Source: Deltaproteobacteria bacterium (GTDB lineage: Bacteria > Desulfobacterota > Syntrophia > Syntrophales > JAAYKM01). Taken from it: a DNA stretch of 6,017 bases. The notes under the pieces were generated by a model. The model was not told the DNA's origin. It saw only the letters and a list, made by a program, of their open reading frames with translations, and did not search any database. Positions 1-6,017 of the stretch are shown here, one piece after another (the first letter of the stretch is position 1; each line of letters opens with the position of its first letter). The stretch is from positions 1 through 6,017 of the forward strand of contig JAGVTI010000020.1 of the NCBI GenBank assembly GCA_019136935.1. The letters run 5' to 3'. The position numbers and the translations under genes were made by a program.

Positions 1-718
1 CGATCCGCCATCCTCCCGACATAATTCCCAGCGCAATGACGGTATAGCAAGTAATCACGATCCAAATGGGGATGTGGAAGGTTGAGCCCAGCATACCGTG
101 ACTGTAGAGAATGATGGCGATGATCCCCATCGTTTTCTGGGCATCGTTTCCCCCATGGCCGATGCTGTAGACAGCGGCGGAAAGAAGCTGGAGCTTCCGG
201 AACACGTGTGTCGACCGGGCGACCGAAGAATGACGATTGAGATTCAGAACGATGATCATCATCATGAGTCCGAGAACCAAGCCGATTGCGGGAGACAGGA
301 TAATAAACAGGGTCGTTTTGGTAATGCCGCTCCAGACCAGAATGCCGAAGCCTGCCTTGACGACCCCCGCGCCGATCAACCCCCCGATCAGGGCATGGGA
401 TGAACTGCTGGGAAGGCCGAAATACCAGGTAATGATATTCCACGCAATGGCACCGCCCAGAGCCGAAAGGATAAGAATATCATTAACGATTTTTGGATCG
501 ATGATGCCGGTTCCGATCGTGTTGGCCACTTTAACGCCAATGAAGAAAACGGCTGCAAAATCAAAAAAAGCCGCCCATAGGACAGCGTATTTCGGCGGCA
601 AGACCTGGGTCGACACGATCGTTGAAATGGCGTTCGCCGAATCATGAAAGCCATTTAAAAAATCAAAGACCAGTGCCACCAGGACCAGAAAGATGACAAA
701 ATAGAGTGAATCAACCAT
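1..718 (-). CDS. pit: PiT-family inorganic phosphate permease, 3' end outside window
   Basis: Inner-membrane low-affinity phosphate transporter of the PiT family, driven by a cation gradient in characterised members. The 239 visible residues are very hydrophobic. They carry the family signatures GFHDSANAIST (23-33), GLPSSSSHALIG (101-112) and GHGGNDAQKTMG (188-199); the first and last are the related motifs of the two PiT halves. Membrane segments are visible near 5-22, 45-67, 82-100, 105-125 and 135-160. Bacterial PiT proteins are usually well over 300 residues, so the last quarter or so lies before base 1. The ATG at 716-718 sits inside the end of the upstream DUF47 gene (8-base overlap, ATGGTTGA), which implies co-transcription and probable translational coupling; only a weak GAGGG lies upstream. 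The family is certain, but substrate specificity (phosphate versus sulfate in some PiT relatives) is inferred. The DUF47 neighbour favours phosphate. Confidence 0.95.
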   Translation of the reverse strand, partial: MVDSLYFVIFLVLVALVFDFLNGFHDSANAISTIVSTQVLPPKYAVLWAAFFDFAAVFFIGVKVANTIGTGIIDPKIVNDILILSALGGAIAWNIITWYFGLPSSSSHALIGGLIGAGVVKAGFGILVWSGITKTTLFIILSPAIGLVLGLMMMIIVLNLNRHSSVARSTHVFRKLQLLSAAVYSIGHGGNDAQKTMGIIAIILYSHGMLGSTFHIPIWIVITCYTVIALGIMSGGWRI

Positions 719-1331
719 TTTTCAGGACGATACCCTCGGCGATGTTGGACACATCCTCGCATACATCCAGGGCTTCTTCGAAACGCTCGAAGATGTCCTT
801 CCATTTAATCAGTTCGATGGGATCTTTCTCGCCTTCAAAAAGCTTTGCCATGACGTTCCGCAGGAGGGCATCCCCCAGGTTTTCGATGGTGTTGATCTCC
901 ACGCAGGCCTCAAGTACCTGGGGCGCGTTTTTCATGTCCCGGAGGCCGTGAACCAGAATTTTGACTTTCTTCGTCGCCTCCACGAGAAGGACCGCCTGCT
1001 CGATGATTTCGGGTCTGGGCGTTTTGATATGAAACAGGGACATGCGGACTGCCGTTGCCTCCGTCATGTCGAGAATGCTGTCCATTTTGTTGACCAAGGC
1101 GTAGATATCTTCCCGATCCAAAGGGGTCAGAAAGGTTTTGTGCATCTTTTCATAGGTCGTGTGGGTAATGATGTCCGCTTCGTGCTCAAGACTTTTCAGC
1201 CGGGCGAGTTTTGAATCGAAACTGTCGTAATTTCGAAGCATTTCCAGAAAGGCATTGACGCCCTCCTCAATTTTCTCCGCCAATTCGTCGAAAAGGTCAA
1301 AGAATTTTTCTTCTCTGGGTATCAATCGCAT
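711..1331 (-). CDS. DUF47 / PhoU-like Pit accessory protein
   Basis: A cytoplasmic, all-helical 206-residue protein of the DUF47 (TIGR00153, PhoU-like) family, typically encoded beside pit genes and thought to modulate phosphate transport. Visible family features are the charged amphipathic N-terminus (MRLIPREEKFFDLFDEL), the metal-ligand-type ExxxD motif at E49-D53 (EHEAD), a TPLDREDI segment at 69-76 just before the second acidic helix (NKMDSILD, 81-88), and the acidic C-terminal helix around 182-199 (ERFEEALDVCEDVSNIAE). Length matches the family norm. The start is secure because GGAGG lies a few bases upstream of the ATG at 1331. It is the first gene of a two-gene minus-strand operon and its TGA (711-713) lies inside the start region of the permease. 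Its regulatory role is inferred from family and context. Any promoter must lie within or beyond the repeat element that begins 32 bases upstream. Confidence 0.93.
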   Translation of the reverse strand: MRLIPREEKFFDLFDELAEKIEEGVNAFLEMLRNYDSFDSKLARLKSLEHEADIITHTTYEKMHKTFLTPLDREDIYALVNKMDSILDMTEATAVRMSLFHIKTPRPEIIEQAVLLVEATKKVKILVHGLRDMKNAPQVLEACVEINTIENLGDALLRNVMAKLFEGEKDPIELIKWKDIFERFEEALDVCEDVSNIAEGIVLKNG

Positions 1332-1362
1332 TGTTTCCTCCGAATTGTCAAAAGGCGACTTT

Positions 1363-1521
1363 ATGATGACCTTGTAAAAAGTCCGTTTTTGTCATGATGA
1401 GGAAAAACCGCGACGAAGAATCTCTTCAATATCATATCCTCCGCGCACTTTCACCTCTGGCGTTACGAAGGACTCAAGATGACAACAGGAACATCCCCCC
1501 GACTTTTTACCGGTTCGTCAT
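1363..1521. repeat. Degenerate palindromic repeat element with 21-base inverted ends
   Basis: The left end (1363-1383) and the reverse complement of the right end (1501-1521) agree at 17 of 21 positions and share the block GTAAAAAGTC. A nested pair, GTCATGATGAG (1391-1401) and CTCAAGATGAC (1473-1483), matches 9 of 11 when inverted. The centre contains GACGAAGAATCTC, resembling the GTCATTCTGAGCGAAG...AATCTC type of intergenic repeat common in bacteria. The 159-base unit has no coding capacity of its own, and no target-site duplication is evident. It is best read as a REP/MITE-like interspersed element, partly decayed. The family resemblance is from memory; the inverted symmetry is directly visible. 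It fills about half of the 342-base divergent gap. Confidence 0.6.
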
Positions 1522-1530
1522 TTTATGGTT

Positions 1531-1559
1531 TTGACAAATCTTGTAAATGTCGCTATCTC
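1531..1559 (+). promoter_or_regulatory. Candidate sigma70-type promoter for fpg
   Basis: A perfect -35 hexamer TTGACA (1531-1536) is followed after 17 bases by TATCTC (1554-1559), a 4/6 match to the -10 consensus. Initiation would fall near 1566, giving a leader of about 110 bases before the fpg ATG at 1674. The -35 begins 10 bases past the right end of the repeat element. No operator is recognised. This is a match by eye and is unproven. Confidence 0.45.
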
Positions 1560-1673
1560 CTCTACAGAATTACCGACAAAATTGCAATACTTTTCCCCGG
1601 GTTTCAGAGAAAACAATTCCTGAATAAAATAGGGATTATTCGTTCCCAGAAACCCCTGTGTACGGAATGGAAA

Positions 1674-2453
1674 ATGCCTGAACTACCGGAAGTGGAAACC
1701 CTCTGCCGTCAACTTGTTAAAACCATTACGGGACAGACGCTCCTGGACATCCTGGTTTTGGATTCCAAGCTGCCCGAAATCACGGAGCTAACCGGGCGGC
1801 GGGTCTCACGCGTCGAACGCCGGGGGAAAAAAATCCTTCTGTCCTTCGATGACGGACAGATCCTGGCGGTGCACCTCCGGATGACGGGACGGCTCCTGTG
1901 GCAGGAGGAAGTCAAAGAGATTCCTCAATATACCCGGTTGATCCTAACTTTCACGGCAGGCCGGGTTTTCTTCATCGATCCGCGCCGATTCCTGACCATC
2001 CAGAAGGAACGGGATTCGTCATCGTACCATGGCGGCGTAGATCCACTCCAGAACCTCACGCCGGAATACCTGGCTGCGCGGGGCCGGCCCCGGAAGGGAT
2101 CCGTCAAGAGCTTTCTCTTGGATCAGTCGGTCATCGCGGGAATCGGCAATATCTACGCCTGCGAGATCCTTCATCATGCCGGCATCGATCCCGCCCGTCC
2201 CGCCTGTCGGATCACCGATGCACAATGGCACCGGATCGCCCTCTCGACGAAAGAAGTGCTGGGCAGGGCGGTAGCGTGCCGTGGCACCACCGTTTCCGAC
2301 TGGCGCGATTTCCACGGCAGGAAAGGTTCTTTTCAGCATGAACTCCGCGTGTACCGCCGTGCCGGCCTTCCCTGTCCCCGTTGCGGTAAAATCGTTGCGC
2401 GCTGCTTGATCGCAGGCCGCGGAACCTATTTCTGCCCCGGCTGTCAAGTATAG
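1674..2453 (+). CDS. mutM: Formamidopyrimidine-DNA glycosylase (MutM/Fpg)
   Basis: Bifunctional base-excision repair enzyme that removes 8-oxoguanine and formamidopyrimidines and cleaves the resulting abasic site. The 259-residue protein begins MPELPEVETL; after Met removal the N-terminal Pro is the Schiff-base nucleophile and the next Glu is catalytic. Other landmarks are the lysine in RRGKKIL (49-55), HLRMTGRL with the void-filling Met70, DPRRF (102-106), and the helix-two-turn-helix segment GIGNIYACEILHHAGIDP (156-173). The C-terminal zinc finger has four cysteines (234, 237, 254, 257) in C-x2-C-x16-C-x2-C spacing, with the DNA-contacting Arg in GRGT (248-251). The length is normal for the family. 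The frame is open upstream to an ATG at 1479, but catalysis requires PELPE at the N-terminus, so 1674 is the true start; the ribosome site there is poor (GGAATGGAAA). It appears to be a single-gene unit. Fpg rather than Nei is favoured by the motifs. Confidence 0.96.
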   Translation: MPELPEVETLCRQLVKTITGQTLLDILVLDSKLPEITELTGRRVSRVERRGKKILLSFDDGQILAVHLRMTGRLLWQEEVKEIPQYTRLILTFTAGRVFFIDPRRFLTIQKERDSSSYHGGVDPLQNLTPEYLAARGRPRKGSVKSFLLDQSVIAGIGNIYACEILHHAGIDPARPACRITDAQWHRIALSTKEVLGRAVACRGTTVSDWRDFHGRKGSFQHELRVYRRAGLPCPRCGKIVARCLIAGRGTYFCPGCQV

Positions 2454-2472
2454 AACTCCCCGGCAAATGATC

Positions 2473-2502
2473 TTGACGAATGGACCGGCTTTTCAGTATA
2501 GT
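2473..2502 (+). promoter_or_regulatory. Candidate sigma70-type promoter for the cupin/efflux operon
   Basis: TTGACG (2473-2478, 5/6) and TATAGT (2497-2502, 5/6) are separated by 18 bases. They lie 20 bases after the fpg stop codon and would start transcription near 2509, giving a leader of about 130 bases before the cupin ATG. This is the only promoter-like sequence noticed between fpg and the operon. No clear fpg terminator is visible in the same gap, so read-through is also possible. Confidence 0.45.
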
Positions 2503-2635
2503 CGTGGCCGACCGGTTGCTGCGAACGATCCGACTGTACCTTGATTTCATTATGCATGTCGTGCGGATGAAACCGCTTTCCGTCAAACGGGCGACTGTGT
2601 GGTCCAGTACTCTTTCCTTTTTTCAGCGGAGATGA
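2480..2635 (+). CDS. Possible 51-residue leader ORF ahead of the cupin gene
   Basis: An ATG-started frame of 51 codons begins inside the candidate promoter and ends with TGA three bases before the cupin ATG, in the same frame. The product would start MDRLFSIVVADRLLRT and is basic (many Arg/Lys) with a hydrophobic stretch in the first half. There is no Shine-Dalgarno sequence before the ATG, and if the promoter at 2473-2502 is right the start codon would not be in the transcript. No family is recognised. It is more likely a chance open frame than a gene, and is listed only because it fills the otherwise geneless stretch. Confidence 0.12.
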   Translation: MDRLFSIVVADRLLRTIRLYLDFIMHVVRMKPLSVKRATVWSSTLSFFQRR

Positions 2636-2638
2636 CCG

Positions 2639-2977
2639 ATGCGCCTTCGCCGACACGCCGTCAGCAACATTTTTTCCGACTTTCCCGACAACCGGCCGGA
2701 TGAGTCGTTTTCAGGGCTTCTGCAGGGACAGGGTTTCCGTGTTGAACGGATCTGCTCCCGGGGTCACGCCTCGCCGCCCGGTTTCTGGTACGACCAGGAC
2801 CACGCGGAATGGGTTATGGTGCTCAAGGGTACGGCGGGATTGCAGTTCGAGGGCGAAGACGAAATAACGCTCTCGCCGGGAGATTTCGTCCTGATCGGGG
2901 CTCATGAACGACACCGCGTCAACTGGACCGCTCCGGAAGAAACAACGGTGTGGCTCGCCATACACGAGACAATATAG
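2639..2977 (+). CDS. Small single-domain cupin protein
   Basis: A 112-residue soluble protein with one double-stranded beta-helix (cupin) domain. Motif 1 is seen at 51-68 (YDQDHAEWVMVLKGTAGL). The usual HxH is replaced by Q53/D54/H55 with E57 following. Motif 2 is GDFVLIGAHERHRVNW (81-96), with H89 and H92 as likely metal ligands. The N-terminal segment (NIFSDFPDNRPDESFSGLL) and PPGFWYDQD are typical of a widespread group of uncharacterised small cupins; no enzyme activity can be assigned. The start is supported by GGAG about 7 bases upstream. It is the first gene of the efflux cluster, ending 10 bases before the adaptor start, so co-expression is likely. Whether it senses, binds or modifies the transported compound is unknown, and it may be an unrelated passenger. 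Confidence 0.85.
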   Translation: MRLRRHAVSNIFSDFPDNRPDESFSGLLQGQGFRVERICSRGHASPPGFWYDQDHAEWVMVLKGTAGLQFEGEDEITLSPGDFVLIGAHERHRVNWTAPEETTVWLAIHETI

Positions 2978-2987
2978 GGGGGAATCT

Positions 2988-4202
2988 ATGGCGGACGAAC
3001 TGTCCCGGTTAAAAATCGACCAATCGGTCAAGACCTTTACCCGGGGAGGGAAAAAGAAAATCATTTACATAACGGCCGGCATCGCGCTGGTTATCCTGCT
3101 TGTCATCCTGTACGCCCTGGGAATTCTCCGCCCCGCCGTCCGGGTCGATGTGGCCACGGTCAGCCGGGTTTATCCGACCCAGACCTACAGCCTGCTGAAC
3201 GCCAGCGGCTATGTGGTCGCCCAGCGGAAGGCCGCCGTCGCCTCCAAGGTGACGGGTCGCCTCGTTTCTCTCGGCGTGGAAGAGGGCAATCCGGTCAAGA
3301 AAGGACAGATCATCGCCACCCTGGAGGACGACGACGTTCTGGCGGCAAGGAGACAGGCCGCGGCGAACCTGGCGGTCGCCAAGGCTCAAATCGAACAGGC
3401 CCAGGCGGACCTGCACGAAGCAGCGCTTAATTATAACCGCAAAAAGCAACTCCTTGCCCGGCAGGTCCTGTCTCAATCCGAATTCGACCAGGCCGAGGCC
3501 CGCTATAAAGACACAACCGCCCGTGTGGCCTCAGCCCATGCCGCCGTTGCCGCGGCACAGGCCATCCTGGACGGCGCGGAGGTGGCCCTCGAGTACACCC
3601 GTATCCGGGCTCCCTTTGACGCCGTTGTCCTGACGAAAAACGCCGACATCGGGGATATCGTCACCCCGATCGGTGCTGCCGCGGATGCCAAGGCGGCGGT
3701 CGTCACCATCGCCGACATGAGCTCCCTGCTGATCGAGGCGGACGTCTCCGAATCGAACCTTTCCCTTGTGAAACTCGATCAACCCTGCGAGATCCAGTTG
3801 GATGCCCTGCCGGATGACCGTTTTCGCGGCGCCGTCCATATGATCGTTCCAACGGCGGACCGCACCAAGGCCAGCATTTTAGTCAAGGTCAAATTCATCG
3901 ATCAGGATCCCCGCGTCCTCCCGGAGATGAGCGCCAAGGTCTCCTTTCTCAGCCATCCCATCGGTCCGGACGACCGGAAGCCCCGGACGGCGATCCCCCG
4001 CAACGCCATCCGCCACCAGGGAGAAAAGGTTTCGGTCTTTCGCATGGAAGAAAACCGGGCCGTTGAAATACCGATTCGCACGGGGATGATTCTAGGCGAT
4101 CTCGTTGAAGTGACCCATGGTCTTTCCATCGGAGACCGGGTTGTCACCAATCCGCCGGAAAATCTGAAATCCGGGACCTGTATTAAAACTGACGAAAAAT
4201 AG
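2988..4202 (+). CDS. Membrane-fusion/adaptor protein of an ABC efflux system (MacA/HlyD-like)
   Basis: Periplasmic adaptor that would link the inner-membrane ABC permease to an outer-membrane channel. The 404 residues comprise: a short basic cytoplasmic tail and one membrane anchor (about 24-46, preceded by GGKKK); the first half of the lipoyl domain (73-116, GYVVAQRKAAVASKVTGRL and VKKGQIIATLED); a long Ala/Gln-rich alpha-hairpin coiled coil (about 118-203); the second lipoyl half (204-245, TRIRAPFDAVV and GDIVTPIG); a beta-barrel (about 247-322); and a membrane-proximal domain (about 335-398, ending in GLSIGDRVVTNPPENLKSG). There is no lipobox, so it is an uncleaved anchor type. The start at 2988 is chosen over an in-frame ATG at 2904, because that one lies inside the cupin gene and 2988 has a strong AGGGGGGA ribosome site. 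Its stop directly abuts the ATPase start. The transported substrate is unknown, and no outer-membrane TolC partner is in the window. Confidence 0.92.
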   Translation: MADELSRLKIDQSVKTFTRGGKKKIIYITAGIALVILLVILYALGILRPAVRVDVATVSRVYPTQTYSLLNASGYVVAQRKAAVASKVTGRLVSLGVEEGNPVKKGQIIATLEDDDVLAARRQAAANLAVAKAQIEQAQADLHEAALNYNRKKQLLARQVLSQSEFDQAEARYKDTTARVASAHAAVAAAQAILDGAEVALEYTRIRAPFDAVVLTKNADIGDIVTPIGAAADAKAAVVTIADMSSLLIEADVSESNLSLVKLDQPCEIQLDALPDDRFRGAVHMIVPTADRTKASILVKVKFIDQDPRVLPEMSAKVSFLSHPIGPDDRKPRTAIPRNAIRHQGEKVSVFRMEENRAVEIPIRTGMILGDLVEVTHGLSIGDRVVTNPPENLKSGTCIKTDEK

Positions 4203-4907
4203 ATGGAAGAAAAACCGGTCATCGTCGATGTCGAGCATGTGAAGAAATCCTATCGCCGGGGGCAGCACATCATCCCGGTCCTGGAAGACATCACCCTGTG
4301 CATCCGGGAAGGCCAGTTCATGGCTCTCATGGGACCCTCCGGGTCCGGGAAAAGCACCCTCCTCAATCTCATCGCCGGAATCGACAGGGTGGACAGCGGG
4401 ACAATCCGGGTCGGCGGCATCGACATCACGCCCCTTTCAGAAACGGAACTCGCCCTCTGGAGGGCGACCCATGTGGGGTTCATCTTTCAATTCTACAACC
4501 TGATTCCCGTCCTGACAGCCTTTGAAAACATCGAACTGCCCCTGCACCTGACAAGACTCACGGCAAAAGAAAGAAGGCTTCATGTTGAAACAGCCCTTGC
4601 CGTGGTCAACCTCAGTGACCGGATGGACCATTACCCGGCCCAGCTTTCGGGAGGCGAACAGCAGCGGGTCGCCATCGCCCGGGCACTGATCACGGACCCG
4701 GCCATCCTCGTGGCGGACGAACCGACGGGGGACCTGGACCGCCGGTCCGCCGAAGATGTCCTGAATCTCATGGCAAGGCTGAACGAGGAATCCGGAAAGA
4801 CGATCATCATGGTTACCCACGATCCCCGGGCTGCGCAGCGCGCCCAGACCCTCCGCCACCTCGAGAAAGGAGTCTTGACCGATGCTGATTGTCAGGCTCC
4901 TTTTTAA
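4203..4907 (+). CDS. ABC transporter ATP-binding protein (LolD/MacB type)
   Basis: Cytoplasmic nucleotide-binding subunit of 234 residues that powers the permease encoded next. All catalytic elements are intact: Walker [10 protein letters not shown] (44-52), Q-loop Q96 in [15 protein letters not shown], signature [15 protein letters not shown] (148-162), Walker B ILVADEP (168-174, with E173), D-loop GDLD (176-179) and switch H206 in MVTHD. The FQFYNLIP and ENIELPL pattern is characteristic of the LolD/MacB/FtsE-like (type VII, mechanotransmission) class rather than importers. The ATG follows the adaptor TAG with no spacer and only a weak ribosome site, so translation is probably coupled to the adaptor. 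The 3' end overlaps the permease start by 26 bases, which is typical of a stoichiometric operon. Substrate is unknown; macrolide, lipoprotein or peptide export are all possible for this class. Confidence 0.95.
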   Translation: MEEKPVIVDVEHVKKSYRRGQHIIPVLEDITLCIREGQFMALMGPSGSGKSTLLNLIAGIDRVDSGTIRVGGIDITPLSETELALWRATHVGFIFQFYNLIPVLTAFENIELPLHLTRLTAKERRLHVETALAVVNLSDRMDHYPAQLSGGEQQRVAIARALITDPAILVADEPTGDLDRRSAEDVLNLMARLNEESGKTIIMVTHDPRAAQRAQTLRHLEKGVLTDADCQAPF

Positions 4908-5484
4908 AAACGCCTTTCGCCACAAATTCCGGGCTTTGCTGACCATTCTGAGCATTACCATCGCCATTCTCGCCTTCGTCATGCTGCGGACGGTCATCGG
5001 CGCCTGGTATGCCGGTGCCGATGCCTCCTCGGCAAGCCGCCTCGTATCACGCAACGCCGTTTCCATCATTTTCCCGCTCCCTTTGTCCTACAAGGATCGC
5101 ATTCACCAGGTGGACGGCGTGCGCCTGGTCTCCTACGGCAACTGGTTCGGCGGCATCTACATCGACGAGAAGAATTTCTTCGCCAATTTCGCCGTAGAAC
5201 CCAGGAGTTACCTGGAACTCTACCCGGAATACGTCCTGTCTTCCAAGGAGCGTGAAGCCTTTCTGAAAGATCGGAAGGCCTTCGCTGCCGGAAGGAAGCT
5301 GGCCGCAAAATACGGCTGGAAAATCGGGGACATCGTTACCCTGCGGGGGACCATCTATCCCGGGAACTGGGATTTCGTCCTCCGGGCGATCTACCGGGGC
5401 AAAACGGATTCCGTCGACGAAACCCAGTTTTTCTTTCACTGGGATTACTTGAACGAAACGCTGAAAAAAACCGCGCCACGCTGA
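4882..5484 (+). CDS. MacB/FtsX-type ABC permease, N-terminal part, cut short by a frameshift
   Basis: Encodes the first 200 residues of the transporter's membrane subunit: a basic N-terminus ([15 protein letters not shown]), transmembrane helix 1 (about 18-40), then most of the large periplasmic domain, including the [14 protein letters not shown] segment (292-305 region of many MacB relatives; here about 137-150) and [11 protein letters not shown] (185-195). The start is firm, with AAAGGAG at 4866-4872, nine bases before the ATG, and overlap with the ATPase end. The frame ends at TGA 5482-5484, inside the second copy of a 20-base tandem duplication. The remaining family sequence continues in another frame from 5498 (next entry). 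As it stands the product would lack helices 2-4 and could not form a working permease. With one repeat copy removed, 372 continuous residues are visible to the window end, close to the length expected of this family. Confidence 0.9.
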   Translation: MLIVRLLFKNAFRHKFRALLTILSITIAILAFVMLRTVIGAWYAGADASSASRLVSRNAVSIIFPLPLSYKDRIHQVDGVRLVSYGNWFGGIYIDEKNFFANFAVEPRSYLELYPEYVLSSKEREAFLKDRKAFAAGRKLAAKYGWKIGDIVTLRGTIYPGNWDFVLRAIYRGKTDSVDETQFFFHWDYLNETLKKTAPR

Positions 5485-5497
5485 AAAAAACCGCGCC
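5458..5497 (+). repeat. Exact 20-base tandem duplication inside the permease gene
   Basis: Two adjacent identical copies of acgctgaaaaaaaccgcgcc lie at 5458-5477 and 5478-5497. The flanking bases differ, so the unit is exactly 20. Because 20 is not a multiple of three, the second copy shifts the reading frame and brings the TGA at 5482-5484 into frame. Each copy has an A7 tract (5464-5470, 5484-5490). It may be a replication-slippage duplication or an assembly error. Confidence 0.97.
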
Positions 5498-6017
5498 TTC
5501 CCGGGCGGACGAGGTGGGATTTTACATGATCGGCGTCACCAATCCGGATCTCTCCTCCGCCGTGATCTCGGCCATCGACCAGACCTTTAAAAACTCCCGG
5601 GCCGAAACCGTGACGGAAACGGAAAAGGCGTTCCAGCAGGGCTTCATTGCCATGAGCGGGGCCATCATCACTGCCATTGAAGTGGTCTCCTTCGTGGTCA
5701 TTTTCATCATGCTGGCCGTGGTGGCAAACACGATGGCCATGACCAGCAGGGAGCGGACCGGTGAATACGCTATCCTGAAAACCCTGGGATTCGGCGGATG
5801 GGCCATCGGCGGACTCATTGCCGGCGAATCGGTCATCATTTCCCTGTGCGGCTGTCTTGCCGGAATTACCCTGGCCTTCCCGGCGGCCGAAATTTTCAAG
5901 AAGGCCCTGGGCATGTATTTTCCCATCTTCACCGTAGCGACGTCTTCTCTTTCCATGGCCTTTGCCTCGTCCCTTGCCGTGGGAATCCTCGCGGCCATCG
6001 TCCCCATTCAGAGGGCC
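5498..6017 (+). pseudogene. C-terminal part of the frameshifted MacB/FtsX-type permease, runs off the window
   Basis: Continuation of the permease in a different frame from its 5' part. Joining codon 198 of the 5' part to this segment gives [19 protein letters not shown] without gap or extra residue. It completes the periplasmic domain (ETVTETEKAFQQGF) and then encodes transmembrane helix 2 (about residues 255-277 of the restored protein), the conserved cytoplasmic loop SRERTGEYAILKTLGF that couples to the ATPase, helix 3 (about 300-328) and helix 4 (about 345-370). The frame is open to the window edge, where the protein is near its expected C-terminus. Internal candidates for an independent start (GTG 5514, ATG 5526) have no ribosome site, so it is not a separate gene. 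Codon use matches the upstream part and no further disruption is seen, so the lesion is recent or artefactual. Confidence 0.85.

Noticed and set aside
98..647. Plus-strand open frames across the left end
   Set aside because: They are antisense shadows of the PiT permease, whose signature motifs are all on the minus strand; the predicted products look non-protein-like (His/Asp/Gln-rich or Met/Pro-rich).
1332..1362. TTGACA on the minus strand just before the DUF47 ribosome site as a promoter
   Set aside because: It is immediately upstream of the Shine-Dalgarno sequence, leaving no room for a -10 element and transcript start before the ATG.
2454..2540. Possible terminator hairpin after fpg using the CCGGC / GCCG and ACCGG repeats
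   Set aside because: The pairing is only four bases with a long loop and no T-run follows, so it is not a credible intrinsic terminator.
4437..5069. Long minus-strand open frame (210 codons) across the ATPase/permease junction
   Set aside because: It lies antisense to intact ABC ATPase motifs and the permease start, has no recognisable domain or ribosome site, and is explained by GC-rich codon bias of the sense genes.
5522..6007. Minus-strand open frame of 161 codons opposite the permease C-terminal part
   Set aside because: A low-complexity Met/Ala-rich translation that mirrors the sense membrane helices; the sense strand carries conserved MacB/FtsX motifs.
5526..6017. A separate gene for a second, short permease starting at ATG 5526 or GTG 5514
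   Set aside because: No ribosome site exists, the sequence begins in the middle of the periplasmic domain, and it joins perfectly to the upstream part once one 20-base copy is removed.

Overview
The window reads as a piece of a Gram-negative chromosome. The best guess is a deltaproteobacterium (Desulfobacterota, perhaps of the Syntrophus type). This rests on the moderately GC-rich codon use, the cupin / adaptor / ATPase / permease gene order and the flavour of the intergenic repeat. It is an inference from family memory, not a database result. All four gene blocks belong to recognisable families, and no unknown multi-gene system is visible.

Left part (1-1331, minus strand): a two-gene phosphate-uptake operon. 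A DUF47/PhoU-like Pit accessory protein (711-1331) is followed, with an 8-base overlap, by a PiT-family phosphate permease whose end lies beyond base 1. The 342-base divergent gap 1332-1673 holds a degenerate palindromic repeat element (1363-1521) and a likely promoter for the next gene.

Centre (1674-2453, plus strand): a complete formamidopyrimidine-DNA glycosylase (MutM/Fpg) that removes oxidised purines. A short gap (2454-2638) with a good sigma70-like promoter separates it from the next block.

Right part (2639-6017, plus strand): a tightly packed efflux-type operon. It holds a small cupin protein, a membrane-fusion/adaptor protein with an N-terminal membrane anchor, a LolD/MacB-type ABC ATPase, and a MacB/FtsX-type permease that runs off the window. 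The last three would form a tripartite transporter moving an unknown substrate across or out of the inner membrane.

The most notable observation is that the permease reading frame is broken by an exact 20-base tandem duplication (5458-5477 and 5478-5497). Removing one copy restores a continuous, family-like protein to the window end. The repeat contains an A7 tract, so a one-base slip could also restore the frame. This is either a recent inactivating (possibly reversible) mutation or a sequencing/assembly error.
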